From: Alphaproteobacteria bacterium
GTDB taxonomy: Bacteria; Pseudomonadota; Alphaproteobacteria; DSM-16000; Inquilinaceae
Length of the DNA: 64,000 nucleotides
NCBI GenBank assembly: GCA_028281925.1
Contig: JANQIX010000015.1
Location: forward strand, 52,769-116,768
Reading direction: 5' to 3'
In this document: piece after piece, positions 26,878 to 35,914 of the stretch
Numbering within the stretch: the first letter of the stretch is position 1
Layout of the letters: every line of letters begins with the position of its first letter
Notes under the pieces: model-generated
The model's database searches: none
What the model saw: the letters and a program-made list of their open reading frames with translations, nothing else
What the model was told of the DNA's origin: nothing
Made by a program: the position numbers and the translations under genes

Positions 26878-29271
26878 TCAGTCGCCCGGCCGCTGCTGGC
26901 TGATCTGAATGACCACGAATTCCGCGGGCTTGACCGGCGCGAAGCCGACCAGGGCGGTGACGATGCCCTGATCCACCAGTTCCTGCGGGTTGGTTTCGCG
27001 GTCGCATTTCACGCGGAAGCCCGCCTCCGGCGTTTCGCCCTGGAACGCCCCCTGCCTGAACATGCCCAGCATGAACGCTTCGATGTTCAGGCGGATGCGG
27101 TCCCACAGCTCGTTGTCGTTCGGCTCGAACACCGCCCATTGCAGGCCCAGCTCGATCGATTCCTTCAAGAACAGCGCCAGCCGCCGCACGGAGACGTATC
27201 GCCATTCGGGGTCGGACGAGAGCGTGCGCGAGCCCCACACCACGGTGCCGGAATTCGGGAACTGGCGGATGCAGTTCAACCCGATCGGGTTCAGAATGTC
27301 CTGATCTCCGTTCTCCAGATCGTGCTGCAGGTCGATCGCGCCGCTGACCGTGGCCTCGATCCCGGCCGGGGCCTTCCACACGCCGCGCGCGATGTCGGTG
27401 CGGGCGAAGATGCCGGCCATATGGCCCGACGGCGGCACGAACCGCACAGGGTTGCGCCCGATGCCCACCGGATCGGTGACCTGGACCCAGGGATAGAACA
27501 TCGCGGCATTGTTGGACCGCGCAGGTAGCCCCTCGACGAACTGCCGGACATCCGACGCCGTCGTTTGGAAATCGCCGTCGATGCTGCCGGGGCCGTCGGC
27601 GACCAGGAAGATGTCGTGCAGGTCGCAATAGGCCATGGATTCGGAGAGGAAGGCCGGCGTGTTGCGGCCCGGCAGCGCCAGCATGTTGATGCGCACGGTG
27701 TCGAACGCACGCAGGCCGGTGCGGCCGCGGATCGTCACGCTGCCGCGGTATTGGCCCAGCGTCACCGGTCCGGTGCCGTCGGTCCCGCCCAACAGCCTCA
27801 GTGGATCGGCATCGGTCAGCGCCGGGCGAAGACCCGGGCTGGCGGGGCTGTTGTCGTCCAGCCCGACGCTGCGCGCGGCGGCGAACACGGCATTGACGAT
27901 CGGGTCGATGCCCGCCTGAAGCTGCTCACCCACGCTGATCGACACACCGCTTTGGCTGTCGACCACCGTGCCGGTCACTCCGGCGATGGCTGCCCGGCTG
28001 TCGTCCCAGGCCGGGCCCGCGGCATCGGTCGTCAGCGCCAGAGTGACCCCCGATGCCCGTGCGGTGGCCGTAGCCGTCAGGAAATCGCCAGCAACGTCGA
28101 CGGCGACTCCGAAGTCATTGGTCGCCGCGCCGTCTATCGCCTGCTGCAGCCTGTTGCCGAGTTCGGCCATGCTGATCGCGGTATCGCCGGCGCCGAAGAC
28201 GACGTCGAAATCCTGCGTCGTCGCAGGGGTGGTCACATCGGTCGCCGTCAGCGTGACGGTCTGGCCGCTCAGATCCATGGTCGCGCCGGGCACCGTCAAC
28301 CCGATCACCAGATAGGCCCCGGTCGCCACCAAAGGCTCGATGCGGGTGTGGGAGTTCCCCGCGGCGTTGACCGTGGTCACGCGGAACTGGGCCGTCGGCG
28401 CATTCGCGGCGGTGTTGATCAGCGCTGTCATCTGGGCCGCGGTCAATGTCGCGACGCCGTTGGCGATGGTGCCGCCGGCGGCGGTCACGGCCGCATTGTC
28501 GAACGTGACCGTCCGCGGCTCGTCCACATCCAGCCCGGCGCCCGACGGCGCATCGCGCCAGCGCAGTTCGATCACCGCACCTTCGGGCACCTGATAAGAG
28601 CCGGTGGCCGTCGGTATCGGTCGCGTGGTCAGGGCCGCGACCTGTGCGGGCAGTGTCGGCTCAGTCCGCTGGTCGGCGTCCAGGAAGTCGCGCGCGAACA
28701 GGTCGATCGCACGGATGTAGCGCGAGGTGTCGTTGATCGCGTTGACCGCATAGTCTTCATGCTCGCGGTCCATGCGCACATTGTCGAACCGCTCGATCGT
28801 GCGGGCGCGCCCGTTCTCCACCCATTCCACACGGATCCGGAACGCCACGTCCTGGAAGGACGAGGAGTCTTCCACATGGATGCGGATATTGTTGGCCCAG
28901 GCGCCTTCGCCCTGCGCCTCGAACTGCAGCATGTCGCGCGAGATGTTCCAGACATCGTTGTCGCGCGCGGCAATCGCCGTCGACGCGCCGAGCGTCGCGG
29001 AAGCCGGCAGCACACGCACCACATAGGCGCGCCGGCCGCCGGCGTTGAAGAACGCTTCTACGGCCTGGGCGAGAAACCCGGGCTCGCCCCGGCGGTGCCC
29101 GCCGAAATTGCGCTCGAATTCCCGGAACCCGGTGACGAAGGTGGCCCGGTTGGGGATGCCGCGGGGTGCTTCGCCGATGAACCCGGCGGTCGACGTCCCC
29201 ACCCCTTGGATCGGCTTGATACCGCCGCTCACCTCTTCGACATAGACGCCAGGCGTGAGGTACTCGGGCAT
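26878..29271 (-). CDS. Contractile tail sheath protein
   Basis: 797 residues. The N-terminus (YLTPGVYVEEVSGGIKPIQG, VGTSTAGFIGEAPRG) and C-terminus (RRLALFLKESIELGLQWAVF, EPNDNELWDRIR, FMLGMFRQGAFQG) are diagnostic for the phage tail sheath family. Between about residues 190 and 480 lies an insertion of Ala/Thr/Val-rich beta strands, typical of surface domains on longer sheath proteins, some of which decorate the particle outside. The ATG at 29271 has GGAGG five bases upstream. Only one sheath gene is visible; Afp and PVC normally carry three. Confidence 0.96.
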   Translation of the reverse strand: MPEYLTPGVYVEEVSGGIKPIQGVGTSTAGFIGEAPRGIPNRATFVTGFREFERNFGGHRRGEPGFLAQAVEAFFNAGGRRAYVVRVLPASATLGASTAIAARDNDVWNISRDMLQFEAQGEGAWANNIRIHVEDSSSFQDVAFRIRVEWVENGRARTIERFDNVRMDREHEDYAVNAINDTSRYIRAIDLFARDFLDADQRTEPTLPAQVAALTTRPIPTATGSYQVPEGAVIELRWRDAPSGAGLDVDEPRTVTFDNAAVTAAGGTIANGVATLTAAQMTALINTAANAPTAQFRVTTVNAAGNSHTRIEPLVATGAYLVIGLTVPGATMDLSGQTVTLTATDVTTPATTQDFDVVFGAGDTAISMAELGNRLQQAIDGAATNDFGVAVDVAGDFLTATATARASGVTLALTTDAAGPAWDDSRAAIAGVTGTVVDSQSGVSISVGEQLQAGIDPIVNAVFAAARSVGLDDNSPASPGLRPALTDADPLRLLGGTDGTGPVTLGQYRGSVTIRGRTGLRAFDTVRINMLALPGRNTPAFLSESMAYCDLHDIFLVADGPGSIDGDFQTTASDVRQFVEGLPARSNNAAMFYPWVQVTDPVGIGRNPVRFVPPSGHMAGIFARTDIARGVWKAPAGIEATVSGAIDLQHDLENGDQDILNPIGLNCIRQFPNSGTVVWGSRTLSSDPEWRYVSVRRLALFLKESIELGLQWAVFEPNDNELWDRIRLNIEAFMLGMFRQGAFQGETPEAGFRVKCDRETNPQELVDQGIVTALVGFAPVKPAEFVVIQISQQRPGD

Positions 29272-29280
29272 AGCTGCCTC

Positions 29281-31206
29281 CTACTGCCGTGTCTCGTTTC
29301 TGCGGAATTCGGCAATGACCGAGCGGATGCCCGGCGTGCCGGTGGCTGGACGCACCGGAGTGTCGGGGCTGTCCGGATCGGCCTCTTCTGCAAGCTGGCG
29401 CGCCAGATCGCGCACCTGCACATCCGTGATTTCGGCCAGCGGCGCGCTGACGCCGGGCACGCGGTCTTCCAGATAGGTAGAGACGCGGTACTCCAGCGTG
29501 ATCCGATAGAGCGTGTTCATCAGATCATCGCGCCGCCGCAGCTGCTTCTGAAAGGCGAACAGGCTGCGTTTCAACACCAGCGTGGTACCGCGCAGCCAGT
29601 CGCCGGGAACCGGCCGGTCGAGCTGCAGCGTATCGCCGGTGACGCCCACCACCACGGCACCGAAGGTGTCGCCCGTGACCGAATACCCGTCATCGCTGCG
29701 CGCCAGCACGATGGGGTCGCCGATGGTCCAGTCCGTCGCCCGCGCCGTGCTGCGCCGAAGCTGGGGGTCGACAGGGCCGGCCGGACGGCCCAGCAGGTGC
29801 AGATGCGTCACCCGGAAGCCGGTTGTCGCGCCGCCGGGGTCGCCCAGCGTCAGCGTCATGTCGTGGCCGCCCGCCGGCGTGCCGGGCGCCGGTGTGGCGG
29901 GATCGGCAGGCAGAGGCTGGCCGTCCAGGAACAGGGCCACCGCGCCTGATCGCGCATCGGCAATCAGATGGATGTCCGCGCCCGCCTCCAGCACCGTCGC
30001 GGCGACGCGTGCCACGGCAGCGGCATAGGCCGTGCCGTCGGCCTGATTGGCCGTAGCCTGAAGCTCCGCCATCAGCGTGCCGTCTACGGTGGCATACGAC
30101 AGCGCCAGGCGCAGCACCGTCACATCGTGATCCAGCGACAGCACCTGCCAAGCCTGGCCCGCCGCCGCACCGGCATCGACCCGCAGGCCCAAGCTCAACG
30201 CGAAGCCGTTGGCCCCGGGATGCAGGGGATCCCACGCTTGCGGCACCGGCGGCGGTTCGAACACCAGATAGCTGGCAGTTGCCGTTGCGGTGAAGCGCAG
30301 GGTTCCCGCATCCAGCGCCGCCCCGTTGGCCAGGGTCGGTGGCTGGCCAAGACGGCGGTCGGTGAAGCCGGCCGGCTCCAGCTGCAGAAGACTGGCACGG
30401 TTCGGCGCCTCGCCGCCTGCGAGCAACTGCACGGCCTGGGATTGGTCCGGCACGTCCGCCGCCAACAGCGAGGGCCGAATCGGAAGCTGTCCGCGCACGG
30501 GCATGATCCGCGCCCAATGCTCGAACATCACCGCCAGGTCCTGCTGCGAGCCGGCCCAGAGATCCAACCGCATGTCGACCGCCACGGCTGCCGGGTTGGG
30601 CACGCGGTGGCGCGCGATCCGCCCGTCGGCCGATCGCGCGCCATCGCCCAGGCCCAGGCTTGCGGCCGGATCGACGTCGCCGTTCAGCACTTCCACGCGC
30701 GAGAGCGTGCGCGGGCTCTGCTCGAACTCGGGCAGGATTCCGCGGCGGGCGGAGCTGACCACGATGCGATGCCGCGCCCGGTCCCAGCGGACAGTCGTCT
30801 GCCGCAGTTCCGTTTGGCGTGCCGCATCGGTCACCGGCACTCCGTCAACGGAAAAGCCGGCGGCATCGATCGTGCTGATAAGCGCCGACTCGATGGCGGC
30901 GGCGACCTGGCGGCCCGCGGCATCGTCGAAGGGCTGGCCCGCCAGGGCGCCGAAATCGACCGGCACCGAGCCTTCGGCATCGCCGTCGAGCCTGAGGCTC
31001 AGCGCGCCCGCGGCCGGCACTGCGTCCGTGACCGCCCGCGCCGCGCCATCGAGATGACCCGGCATCTGGACCCAGAGATGGATCGTGCGCGGCTGCTCGC
31101 GCTCCGACTCCGTTTCCAGGTTCAAGGGGCCGATGACGGAGACGTAGGGCAGGCGGGGCGGGCGGTAGTTGGGATCGGCGACGCCGTGTCCGGCGAACAG
31201 CGGCAT
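29281..31206 (-). CDS. eCIS decoration-like protein with lectin-like domain
   Basis: About 641 residues from the ATG at 31206; an in-frame start at 31335 adds 43 residues that look like non-coding sequence (MINVVSKSNRS...), so I prefer the shorter form, though no strong ribosome-binding site decides it. Residues about 85-200 contain a strand pattern (AAIESALISTI, DGVPVTDAARQ, VEVLNGDVDPAASLGLGDG) like the surface domain inserted in the sheath. Residues about 330-480 resemble a LamG/concanavalin-like jelly roll (AGQAWQVLSLDHDVTVLRLA; GAVALFLDGQPL). The C-terminus is helical and charged. It is the first gene of the operon, upstream of the sheath. A role in particle decoration or binding is inference. 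Confidence 0.75.
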   Translation of the reverse strand: MPLFAGHGVADPNYRPPRLPYVSVIGPLNLETESEREQPRTIHLWVQMPGHLDGAARAVTDAVPAAGALSLRLDGDAEGSVPVDFGALAGQPFDDAAGRQVAAAIESALISTIDAAGFSVDGVPVTDAARQTELRQTTVRWDRARHRIVVSSARRGILPEFEQSPRTLSRVEVLNGDVDPAASLGLGDGARSADGRIARHRVPNPAAVAVDMRLDLWAGSQQDLAVMFEHWARIMPVRGQLPIRPSLLAADVPDQSQAVQLLAGGEAPNRASLLQLEPAGFTDRRLGQPPTLANGAALDAGTLRFTATATASYLVFEPPPVPQAWDPLHPGANGFALSLGLRVDAGAAAGQAWQVLSLDHDVTVLRLALSYATVDGTLMAELQATANQADGTAYAAAVARVAATVLEAGADIHLIADARSGAVALFLDGQPLPADPATPAPGTPAGGHDMTLTLGDPGGATTGFRVTHLHLLGRPAGPVDPQLRRSTARATDWTIGDPIVLARSDDGYSVTGDTFGAVVVGVTGDTLQLDRPVPGDWLRGTTLVLKRSLFAFQKQLRRRDDLMNTLYRITLEYRVSTYLEDRVPGVSAPLAEITDVQVRDLARQLAEEADPDSPDTPVRPATGTPGIRSVIAEFRRNETRQ

Positions 31207-31335
31207 GCGGTCAATTCGCAAGGCGGACCGCGCACGCCATAACAAGCCTTGAAGGACATCCCAAGACAAGACGCCAGCCCACCCTGTTGTCGCGTAGGAA
31301 CGCGATCTATTTGACTTGGACACAACGTTAATCAT

Positions 31336-31557
31336 CAGGGTTGTCTAAAGTCAAGGTGAAACTTTCGGTTGAGTATATATATACTTGGAAAACTCTACCG
31401 TTAATCGCGAGTTAACTAAAATTAATCTCAAATAAGTCTTTGATTATCATTACCACCTGATTATCAGCATAATCAATAGTTTCCAAATGGATCTTCGCCA
31501 GATGCACGAGCCAACAAGGCGATCACGGGTCTCCGGCCGTTATGGCATCATGCGGCC
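31336..31557. promoter_or_regulatory. AT-rich divergent promoter region between eCIS operon and ATPase
   Basis: This 222-base gap is far more AT-rich than the flanking genes and drives both directions. Visible elements are a perfect 14-bp palindrome AGTATATATATACT at 31372-31385, two direct copies of TGATTATCA at 31441 and 31458, and an inverted repeat TGATTAT-cagc-ATAATCA at 31458-31475. These look like binding sites for a dimeric regulator or a xenogeneic silencer. No consensus -35/-10 pair was assigned with certainty. Confidence 0.55.
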
Positions 31558-33924
31558 ATGCTTGATCCCTTCCTGAGTGAGGCCCTTCGTCGGCTCGACC
31601 AGTGGCTGCTGCAGGTCTGCGACGAGGAGGAGCGGCGCGCCCAGCTCTTGGCCGGCGACGGCAGCAGCGGCTGGGCCGGCGTGCGCAATCTGGCTCGGCC
31701 GGAGGTGGCGCGCCTGGCCTTTGCTGAGCGCCCGATGGATATCGAGATACTGCCGGCGGGAGATCACGCCATCCATCGCATAGGCCGCGCGCTGGGCCTG
31801 GAAGCGTGTGAGCGGGAGGCACTGCTGCTGATTCTGGCCGCGCATGTGGAGCCTCGGTACCAGTCGCTCTACGCCGTGCTGCAGGACGATCTGACCGAGC
31901 GGCGCCCGACGGAACGGGTGGTGATGACCGTGCTGGGGCGTGAGCCGCATCGGCGGCGCCTGCTGACGGAAAGCCTGTCGGCTGCAGGCCGGCTGGTGCT
32001 GGGCGGCGTGTTGCTGCGCGAGCCCGGCGTGTTCGCGCCGCTGGCTTGCCCCTTACGCCTGCCGGACGACATGCTGTCGGCCCTTCTGGGGTCGGAGGCC
32101 CCCGCCATTGCCGGGGCCGTTTCGCAAGACTGGCACGAAGGCGAAGGCGGCCTCGGCAGTACGCAGACCTGGCAGGTGATCCACGGTCCCGGCGACCGAA
32201 TCGGCCTAGCGCACAGGCTGGCCGGCGACGGTGCTCGCACGCTGGTCGTGCGTGTGCCGCCGGAAGCCTCGATGGCCGTTCAGGTGTGCCGCGCCGCATG
32301 GCGGGTGGGGCTGGCGGCGGACTGCCTGCCGGTCGTCGATCTGAGCGACCTGGACGAGCCGGGCGCGCTGGCCGCGGCCCGCGCGGTGGAGGGGCTGGTG
32401 CGCCGGCTAGGCGGGAGAGCCTGGCTGCTGTCGCGCGGCGCGCTGGACCTGACGGCGACGCATGTGGAATGCGAGCCGACCGTGTGGTCCGAACGCCGCG
32501 ACGCCTGGCTGGCCGAGGCTTCGCGGCGGGGCGCGCCGCTGCCGCCCGAGGCGGGCGAGCGCCTGGCGACACGCCACCGGCTGCAGCCGGCGGAGGTCCG
32601 CGAGGTGTTCGACCAGGCGGTCGCCCATGACGAGGCCTCACTGGACGATACGGCGGAGCATCTGCGGCGCGCCACGGTGCTGCACACCGTGCGTGTCACA
32701 CCGCGCCGCGGGTTCGAAGACCTGGTCGTGCGCGACACTACCCAGGATGCGCTTCAGCGCTTGGTCTATTACGTGCGCAACCGCGACCGCGTGGCTGACG
32801 AGCGCGGGCTGGACCACCGCTATCAGATGCAGCGCGGGCCGATCGTGCTGTTCTCCGGCCGGTCCGGCACCGGTAAGACGCTAGGGGCGGAGGCCGTCGC
32901 GAAGGCGCTCGGCCGACCACTGCACATCGTCGATCTGGCGCGGCTGATCAGCAAATATATCGGCGAGACGGAAAAGCAGATCGACGACGTGCTGACCCAG
33001 GGCGAGCGCGCGTCATCGGTGCTGCTGTTCGACGAGGCCGATGTCCTGTTCTCCAGCCGCATGGAGAAGGCGTCCAACGCCAGCGAGCATTTCGCCAACA
33101 TGGTGGTCGGCTATCTCTTGCAGCGGATCGAGCGGCATGACGGGCTGGTGATCCTGGCCACCAATCTGCGCCACGCCATCGACGAGGCGTTTCTGCGCCG
33201 CTTCCAGTTCCGCATCGAATTCCCGCTGCCGGAGGCCGAAGAACGCCGGCGCATCTGGGAGCTGATGCTGCCCGACGGTGTGCAGCGGGCCGACGATGTC
33301 GACCTTGCCACGCCGGCCCGTCTGCACCGGCTTGCGGGCGGTGAGATCCGCAACGCCGCCTTGAAGGCGATCTTCCTGGCCGAACGGGACGGTCAGCCGG
33401 TATCGCAGGACCATCTGGACCGCGCCGTGGCACTGGAACTGCTGGAGCTCGGCCGGATCTCGCGCCGCGAGGCCCATCACGGCCGGGACGGCGGCCCCGC
33501 GCCCGACAGGGGCCAACTGCTACGCCGCGCCATCGACGCGCTGCAGGACGTGCTGGAGGCCTATCTGCGCCCGCGCTTCCTGAAAGAGATCCACATCGTC
33601 CAGGGCTCACCCACGGACGAGGCGCTCGCCGGCAAGCGCCCGGCGGTGTCGCTGGCGCTGTTCCGCCTGGCCCGCCAGCGTGGTGCTACGGGCCTGCGCA
33701 TCGGCCTGATCGCCTCCACCTGGTCGCACCGCGCGGAAGAGGAGCACGAGCTCTTGGGCGTGGTGCACGAGGCCCTGTCGACCACCGCCCATCTCGACCT
33801 CCTGGGCCGTCGCGCCAGTCTGCGCGTTCAGGAAAGCCACGACTTCGACCTCCTCCATCGCTTCTGGAGCAGCCACGACCACCCGGTGAGGGCGTCGGTG
33901 GTGCTGGATTTGGAGATGGATTAG
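31558..33924 (+). CDS. eCIS AAA+ ATPase with C-terminal DUF4255-like domain
   Basis: 788 residues. Residues about 300-640 hold the AAA+ module: Walker A GRSGTGKT near 434-441, Walker B LLFDEAD near 489, a sensor-type ILATNLRHAID near 530 and FLRRFQFRIEFPLPEAEE with the arginine finger region. The N-terminal 280 residues are helical and conserved in style with CIS ATPases (Afp15/Pvc15). From about residue 659 (IDALQDVLEAYLRPRF, then RGATGLRIGLIAST, EEEHELLGVVHEAL, FDLLHRFWSSHDHPVR) the pattern resembles DUF4255, the Pvc16 tail-terminator domain. It faces away from the rest of the operon. Probable role is assembly or recycling of the particle. Confidence 0.92.
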   Translation: MLDPFLSEALRRLDQWLLQVCDEEERRAQLLAGDGSSGWAGVRNLARPEVARLAFAERPMDIEILPAGDHAIHRIGRALGLEACEREALLLILAAHVEPRYQSLYAVLQDDLTERRPTERVVMTVLGREPHRRRLLTESLSAAGRLVLGGVLLREPGVFAPLACPLRLPDDMLSALLGSEAPAIAGAVSQDWHEGEGGLGSTQTWQVIHGPGDRIGLAHRLAGDGARTLVVRVPPEASMAVQVCRAAWRVGLAADCLPVVDLSDLDEPGALAAARAVEGLVRRLGGRAWLLSRGALDLTATHVECEPTVWSERRDAWLAEASRRGAPLPPEAGERLATRHRLQPAEVREVFDQAVAHDEASLDDTAEHLRRATVLHTVRVTPRRGFEDLVVRDTTQDALQRLVYYVRNRDRVADERGLDHRYQMQRGPIVLFSGRSGTGKTLGAEAVAKALGRPLHIVDLARLISKYIGETEKQIDDVLTQGERASSVLLFDEADVLFSSRMEKASNASEHFANMVVGYLLQRIERHDGLVILATNLRHAIDEAFLRRFQFRIEFPLPEAEERRRIWELMLPDGVQRADDVDLATPARLHRLAGGEIRNAALKAIFLAERDGQPVSQDHLDRAVALELLELGRISRREAHHGRDGGPAPDRGQLLRRAIDALQDVLEAYLRPRFLKEIHIVQGSPTDEALAGKRPAVSLALFRLARQRGATGLRIGLIASTWSHRAEEEHELLGVVHEALSTTAHLDLLGRRASLRVQESHDFDLLHRFWSSHDHPVRASVVLDLEMD

Positions 33925-33993
33925 GCGGAAGCGAGCGTCCGAACCGCTATGCGAGAGCTTGATGGAGCCTTTCGCCCATCGGACACCCTTCGG

Positions 33994-34719
33994 CTAGCTA
34001 GGCGGGGCTTCCAGGATCGCGATGAGCTGCGCCGTGGCTGCGGCGTTCCGCGGGGGTGCGAGGCGGAGATAGGACCGGGCCAGATCGAGCGCCGTTCTCC
34101 CATCGTCGTTCGTCGCATCACGATCCGCGCCGGCTTCCAGCAAGGCAACAGCGGCTTGGAGATAGCCCTGTCGTGCAGCAAGGATAAGGGGGGTATCCCC
34201 GTCTTCGGACCGTGCGTCAGGATCGGCACCGGCGGCAAGTAAAGCTTCCACAGCGACTGCGTTGCCCCGGAACGTAGCGAGCGCGAGGGGGGTGCGCTCC
34301 CGATGGTCACGCACTGAGACGTCGGCACCTGCAGCGACCAGTTGCGCGATCGCGTCGGCCGCAAAAGCCTCGTCATCAGGGTCCGTCGTGCTATGCAAGC
34401 TGACGGTATGCAAGGGGGACTGGCCATCTTCGTCGACCAGGTTTGGCTCCGCGCCAGCCTCCAGCAACAGCGGCAATACCGCCACACGGTCTGGCCTGAC
34501 CGCAAGGTGAAGGACCGTGCTGTCGATCCCAAACCGATGGCCCACATCCGCGCCGTCTTCCAGCGCTTCCGCAACCGCATCGGTATTCCCGTCGCCGATC
34601 GCCTCCCGCAGCGCTTCGTTCAGCTCCTCCGGCGAAGGATCACAGGCCGAAAGCGCTGCTAATGTCGCCGTGAGCGCCACCGCCCTCGCCACGCCGAAGA
34701 CCTTGGTGACCCTGTCCAT
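33994..34719 (-). CDS. Ankyrin-repeat lipoprotein
   Basis: 241 residues with an N-terminal lipoprotein-type signal (LTATLAALSAC, cleavage before Cys26). The rest consists of about five ankyrin repeats with the usual motifs (STVLHLAVRPD, LLLEAGAEPNLVDEDGQSPLH, ADVSVRDHRERTPLALA, ADPDARSEDGDTPLILAARQG, ADRDATNDDGRTALDLA). It is likely anchored to the outer or inner membrane and binds other proteins. It is encoded convergent to the eCIS ATPase, 70 bases from its end. Ankyrin proteins close to eCIS loci can be cargo or immunity proteins, but with a lipobox cargo is unlikely. No further role is claimed. Confidence 0.88.
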   Translation of the reverse strand: MDRVTKVFGVARAVALTATLAALSACDPSPEELNEALREAIGDGNTDAVAEALEDGADVGHRFGIDSTVLHLAVRPDRVAVLPLLLEAGAEPNLVDEDGQSPLHTVSLHSTTDPDDEAFAADAIAQLVAAGADVSVRDHRERTPLALATFRGNAVAVEALLAAGADPDARSEDGDTPLILAARQGYLQAAVALLEAGADRDATNDDGRTALDLARSYLRLAPPRNAAATAQLIAILEAPPS

Positions 34720-34978
34720 TGCAAATATCCGCCCCTGCCAAGCTTGATGGTTCAGTCGACCCTAGGTGATGGTCTAGGCGTCCAATCTCAAGTGTGGAGC
34801 TGTCGCTGGCGTGGCGCTATCCTGAGTGGTCGCGGTCAGCGATTCTGTGCGGCAGGACAGGGACGTCATTGGCAGCCGTGACCGCCATCACTGCGCCGCC
34901 GTGATGCCCGCCTCACTCTCCCGCCCATAACGTGAAGCGCGCCACCTCCGGCGCTGCTGCAGGGATGGGAGAGTTCCA

Positions 34979-35104
34979 ATGTCCGAGACCGCCGAGCAAC
35001 CGCATGCCTCGCCGGCACTGGCCGGCCTCGCCGTGCTGATGCTGGCGTCGCTCTTCGTGGCGACCCTGATCGTCGGCGACCTTGCAACGCCGCGCCCGCG
35101 CTAG
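34979..35104 (+). CDS. Small single-span membrane peptide, 41 aa
   Basis: This short gene starts at the ATG at 34979 behind a GGGAGAG ribosome-binding stretch and ends at TAG 35104. It encodes a charged N-terminus (MSETAEQPHASPA) followed by one hydrophobic span (LAGLAVLMLASLFVATLIVG) and a short basic tail ending in RPR. It is upstream of the MepA-like gene and could be coexpressed with it. A holin-like or regulatory membrane role is possible but not supported by homology. Confidence 0.5.
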   Translation: MSETAEQPHASPALAGLAVLMLASLFVATLIVGDLATPRPR

Positions 35105-35194
35105 CCGCAAGATCGGCTATCTGCGGCTGTTGCCAACCAGCCGGCCCTGCGCCGGTTGCTCTGCGCAAGCGACGGAACCAAGATCTTCGGTGGC

Positions 35195-35914
35195 ATGGTG
35201 ATCCGATTTGCGCTGATTGGCCTGATGCTGGGGATGTCCGCGCCGGCTGGCGCGGAGAGCCAATGCTTCGGTCAGCCCCATGCCGGACGTCTGGAGGATG
35301 CCGCCCGGCCGCCGGTCGCGGGCGCGAATTTCCGCGCCTATTGCCGGCTCTGCGTCTCGATGGGGCGCACCTACGGCCATTCCCGAGCCGTGGCGGCAAT
35401 GCTCGCCGCCTATCGCGCTCTTGAGCACAGCCACCCGGACACCCGCTTCGTCTATGGCGAGATCGGTTGGCCCCAAGGCGGCCCGTTTCGCCCGCATCGC
35501 ACCCACCAGAACGGCCTGTCCATCGACTTCATGAGCCCGATCGTGCCTGATGACGCACCCGATGGAGAACCGCCCACGGCATTGCTGAATCGCTTCGGCT
35601 ATGACCTGGAATACGATGAGGCGGGCGCTCTGCTGCGGACGGCCGCCGTGCCGGACACGGCCGAGATCTCCGAGCCGGCGCGCATCGACTTCGATGCCAT
35701 CGCCGCCCACCTGCTGGCATTGGCCGACGCCGCGGAAGCGGAGGGCGGCAGCATTGCGCGCGTATTCTTCGCGCCCGACCTGCAACCCGCGCTCCGCGCA
35801 ACCCGGCACGGCGAGGCGCTCTTCGCACGCCTGACCTTCAACAGTCGCCAAAGCTGGGTTCGCCACGACGATCACTATCACGTCGATTTCGCTTTCCCCT
35901 GCCTGCCGCTGTGA
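35195..35914 (+). CDS. Secreted MepA-like LAS-type metallopeptidase
   Basis: 239 residues from the ATG at 35195, giving a clean signal peptide (VIRFALIGLMLGMSAPAGA). The catalytic pattern of the M74/LAS peptidases is present: HxxGxxxD in HRTHQNGLSIDFMSP near residue 100 and HxH in HDDHYHVDF near residue 226. MepA is a penicillin-insensitive murein endopeptidase that cuts D-Ala-mDAP crosslinks. Two cysteines (C-x-L-C) early in the mature protein may bind or bridge. Its location beside an eCIS cluster suggests it could help the particle leave the cell, since eCIS need lysis or wall opening; this is inference. The upstream in-frame extension to 35156 lacks a signal. Confidence 0.85.
   Translation: MVIRFALIGLMLGMSAPAGAESQCFGQPHAGRLEDAARPPVAGANFRAYCRLCVSMGRTYGHSRAVAAMLAAYRALEHSHPDTRFVYGEIGWPQGGPFRPHRTHQNGLSIDFMSPIVPDDAPDGEPPTALLNRFGYDLEYDEAGALLRTAAVPDTAEISEPARIDFDAIAAHLLALADAAEAEGGSIARVFFAPDLQPALRATRHGEALFARLTFNSRQSWVRHDDHYHVDFAFPCLPL

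Noticed and set aside
27565..29949. Plus-strand open frame of 794 codons
   Set aside because: It covers the sheath gene in reverse; the sheath motifs on the minus strand are unambiguous.
31523..32641. Minus-strand frame of 372 codons opposite the ATPase
   Set aside because: Pro/Arg/Ala-rich shadow of the AAA+ ATPase gene, with no motifs.
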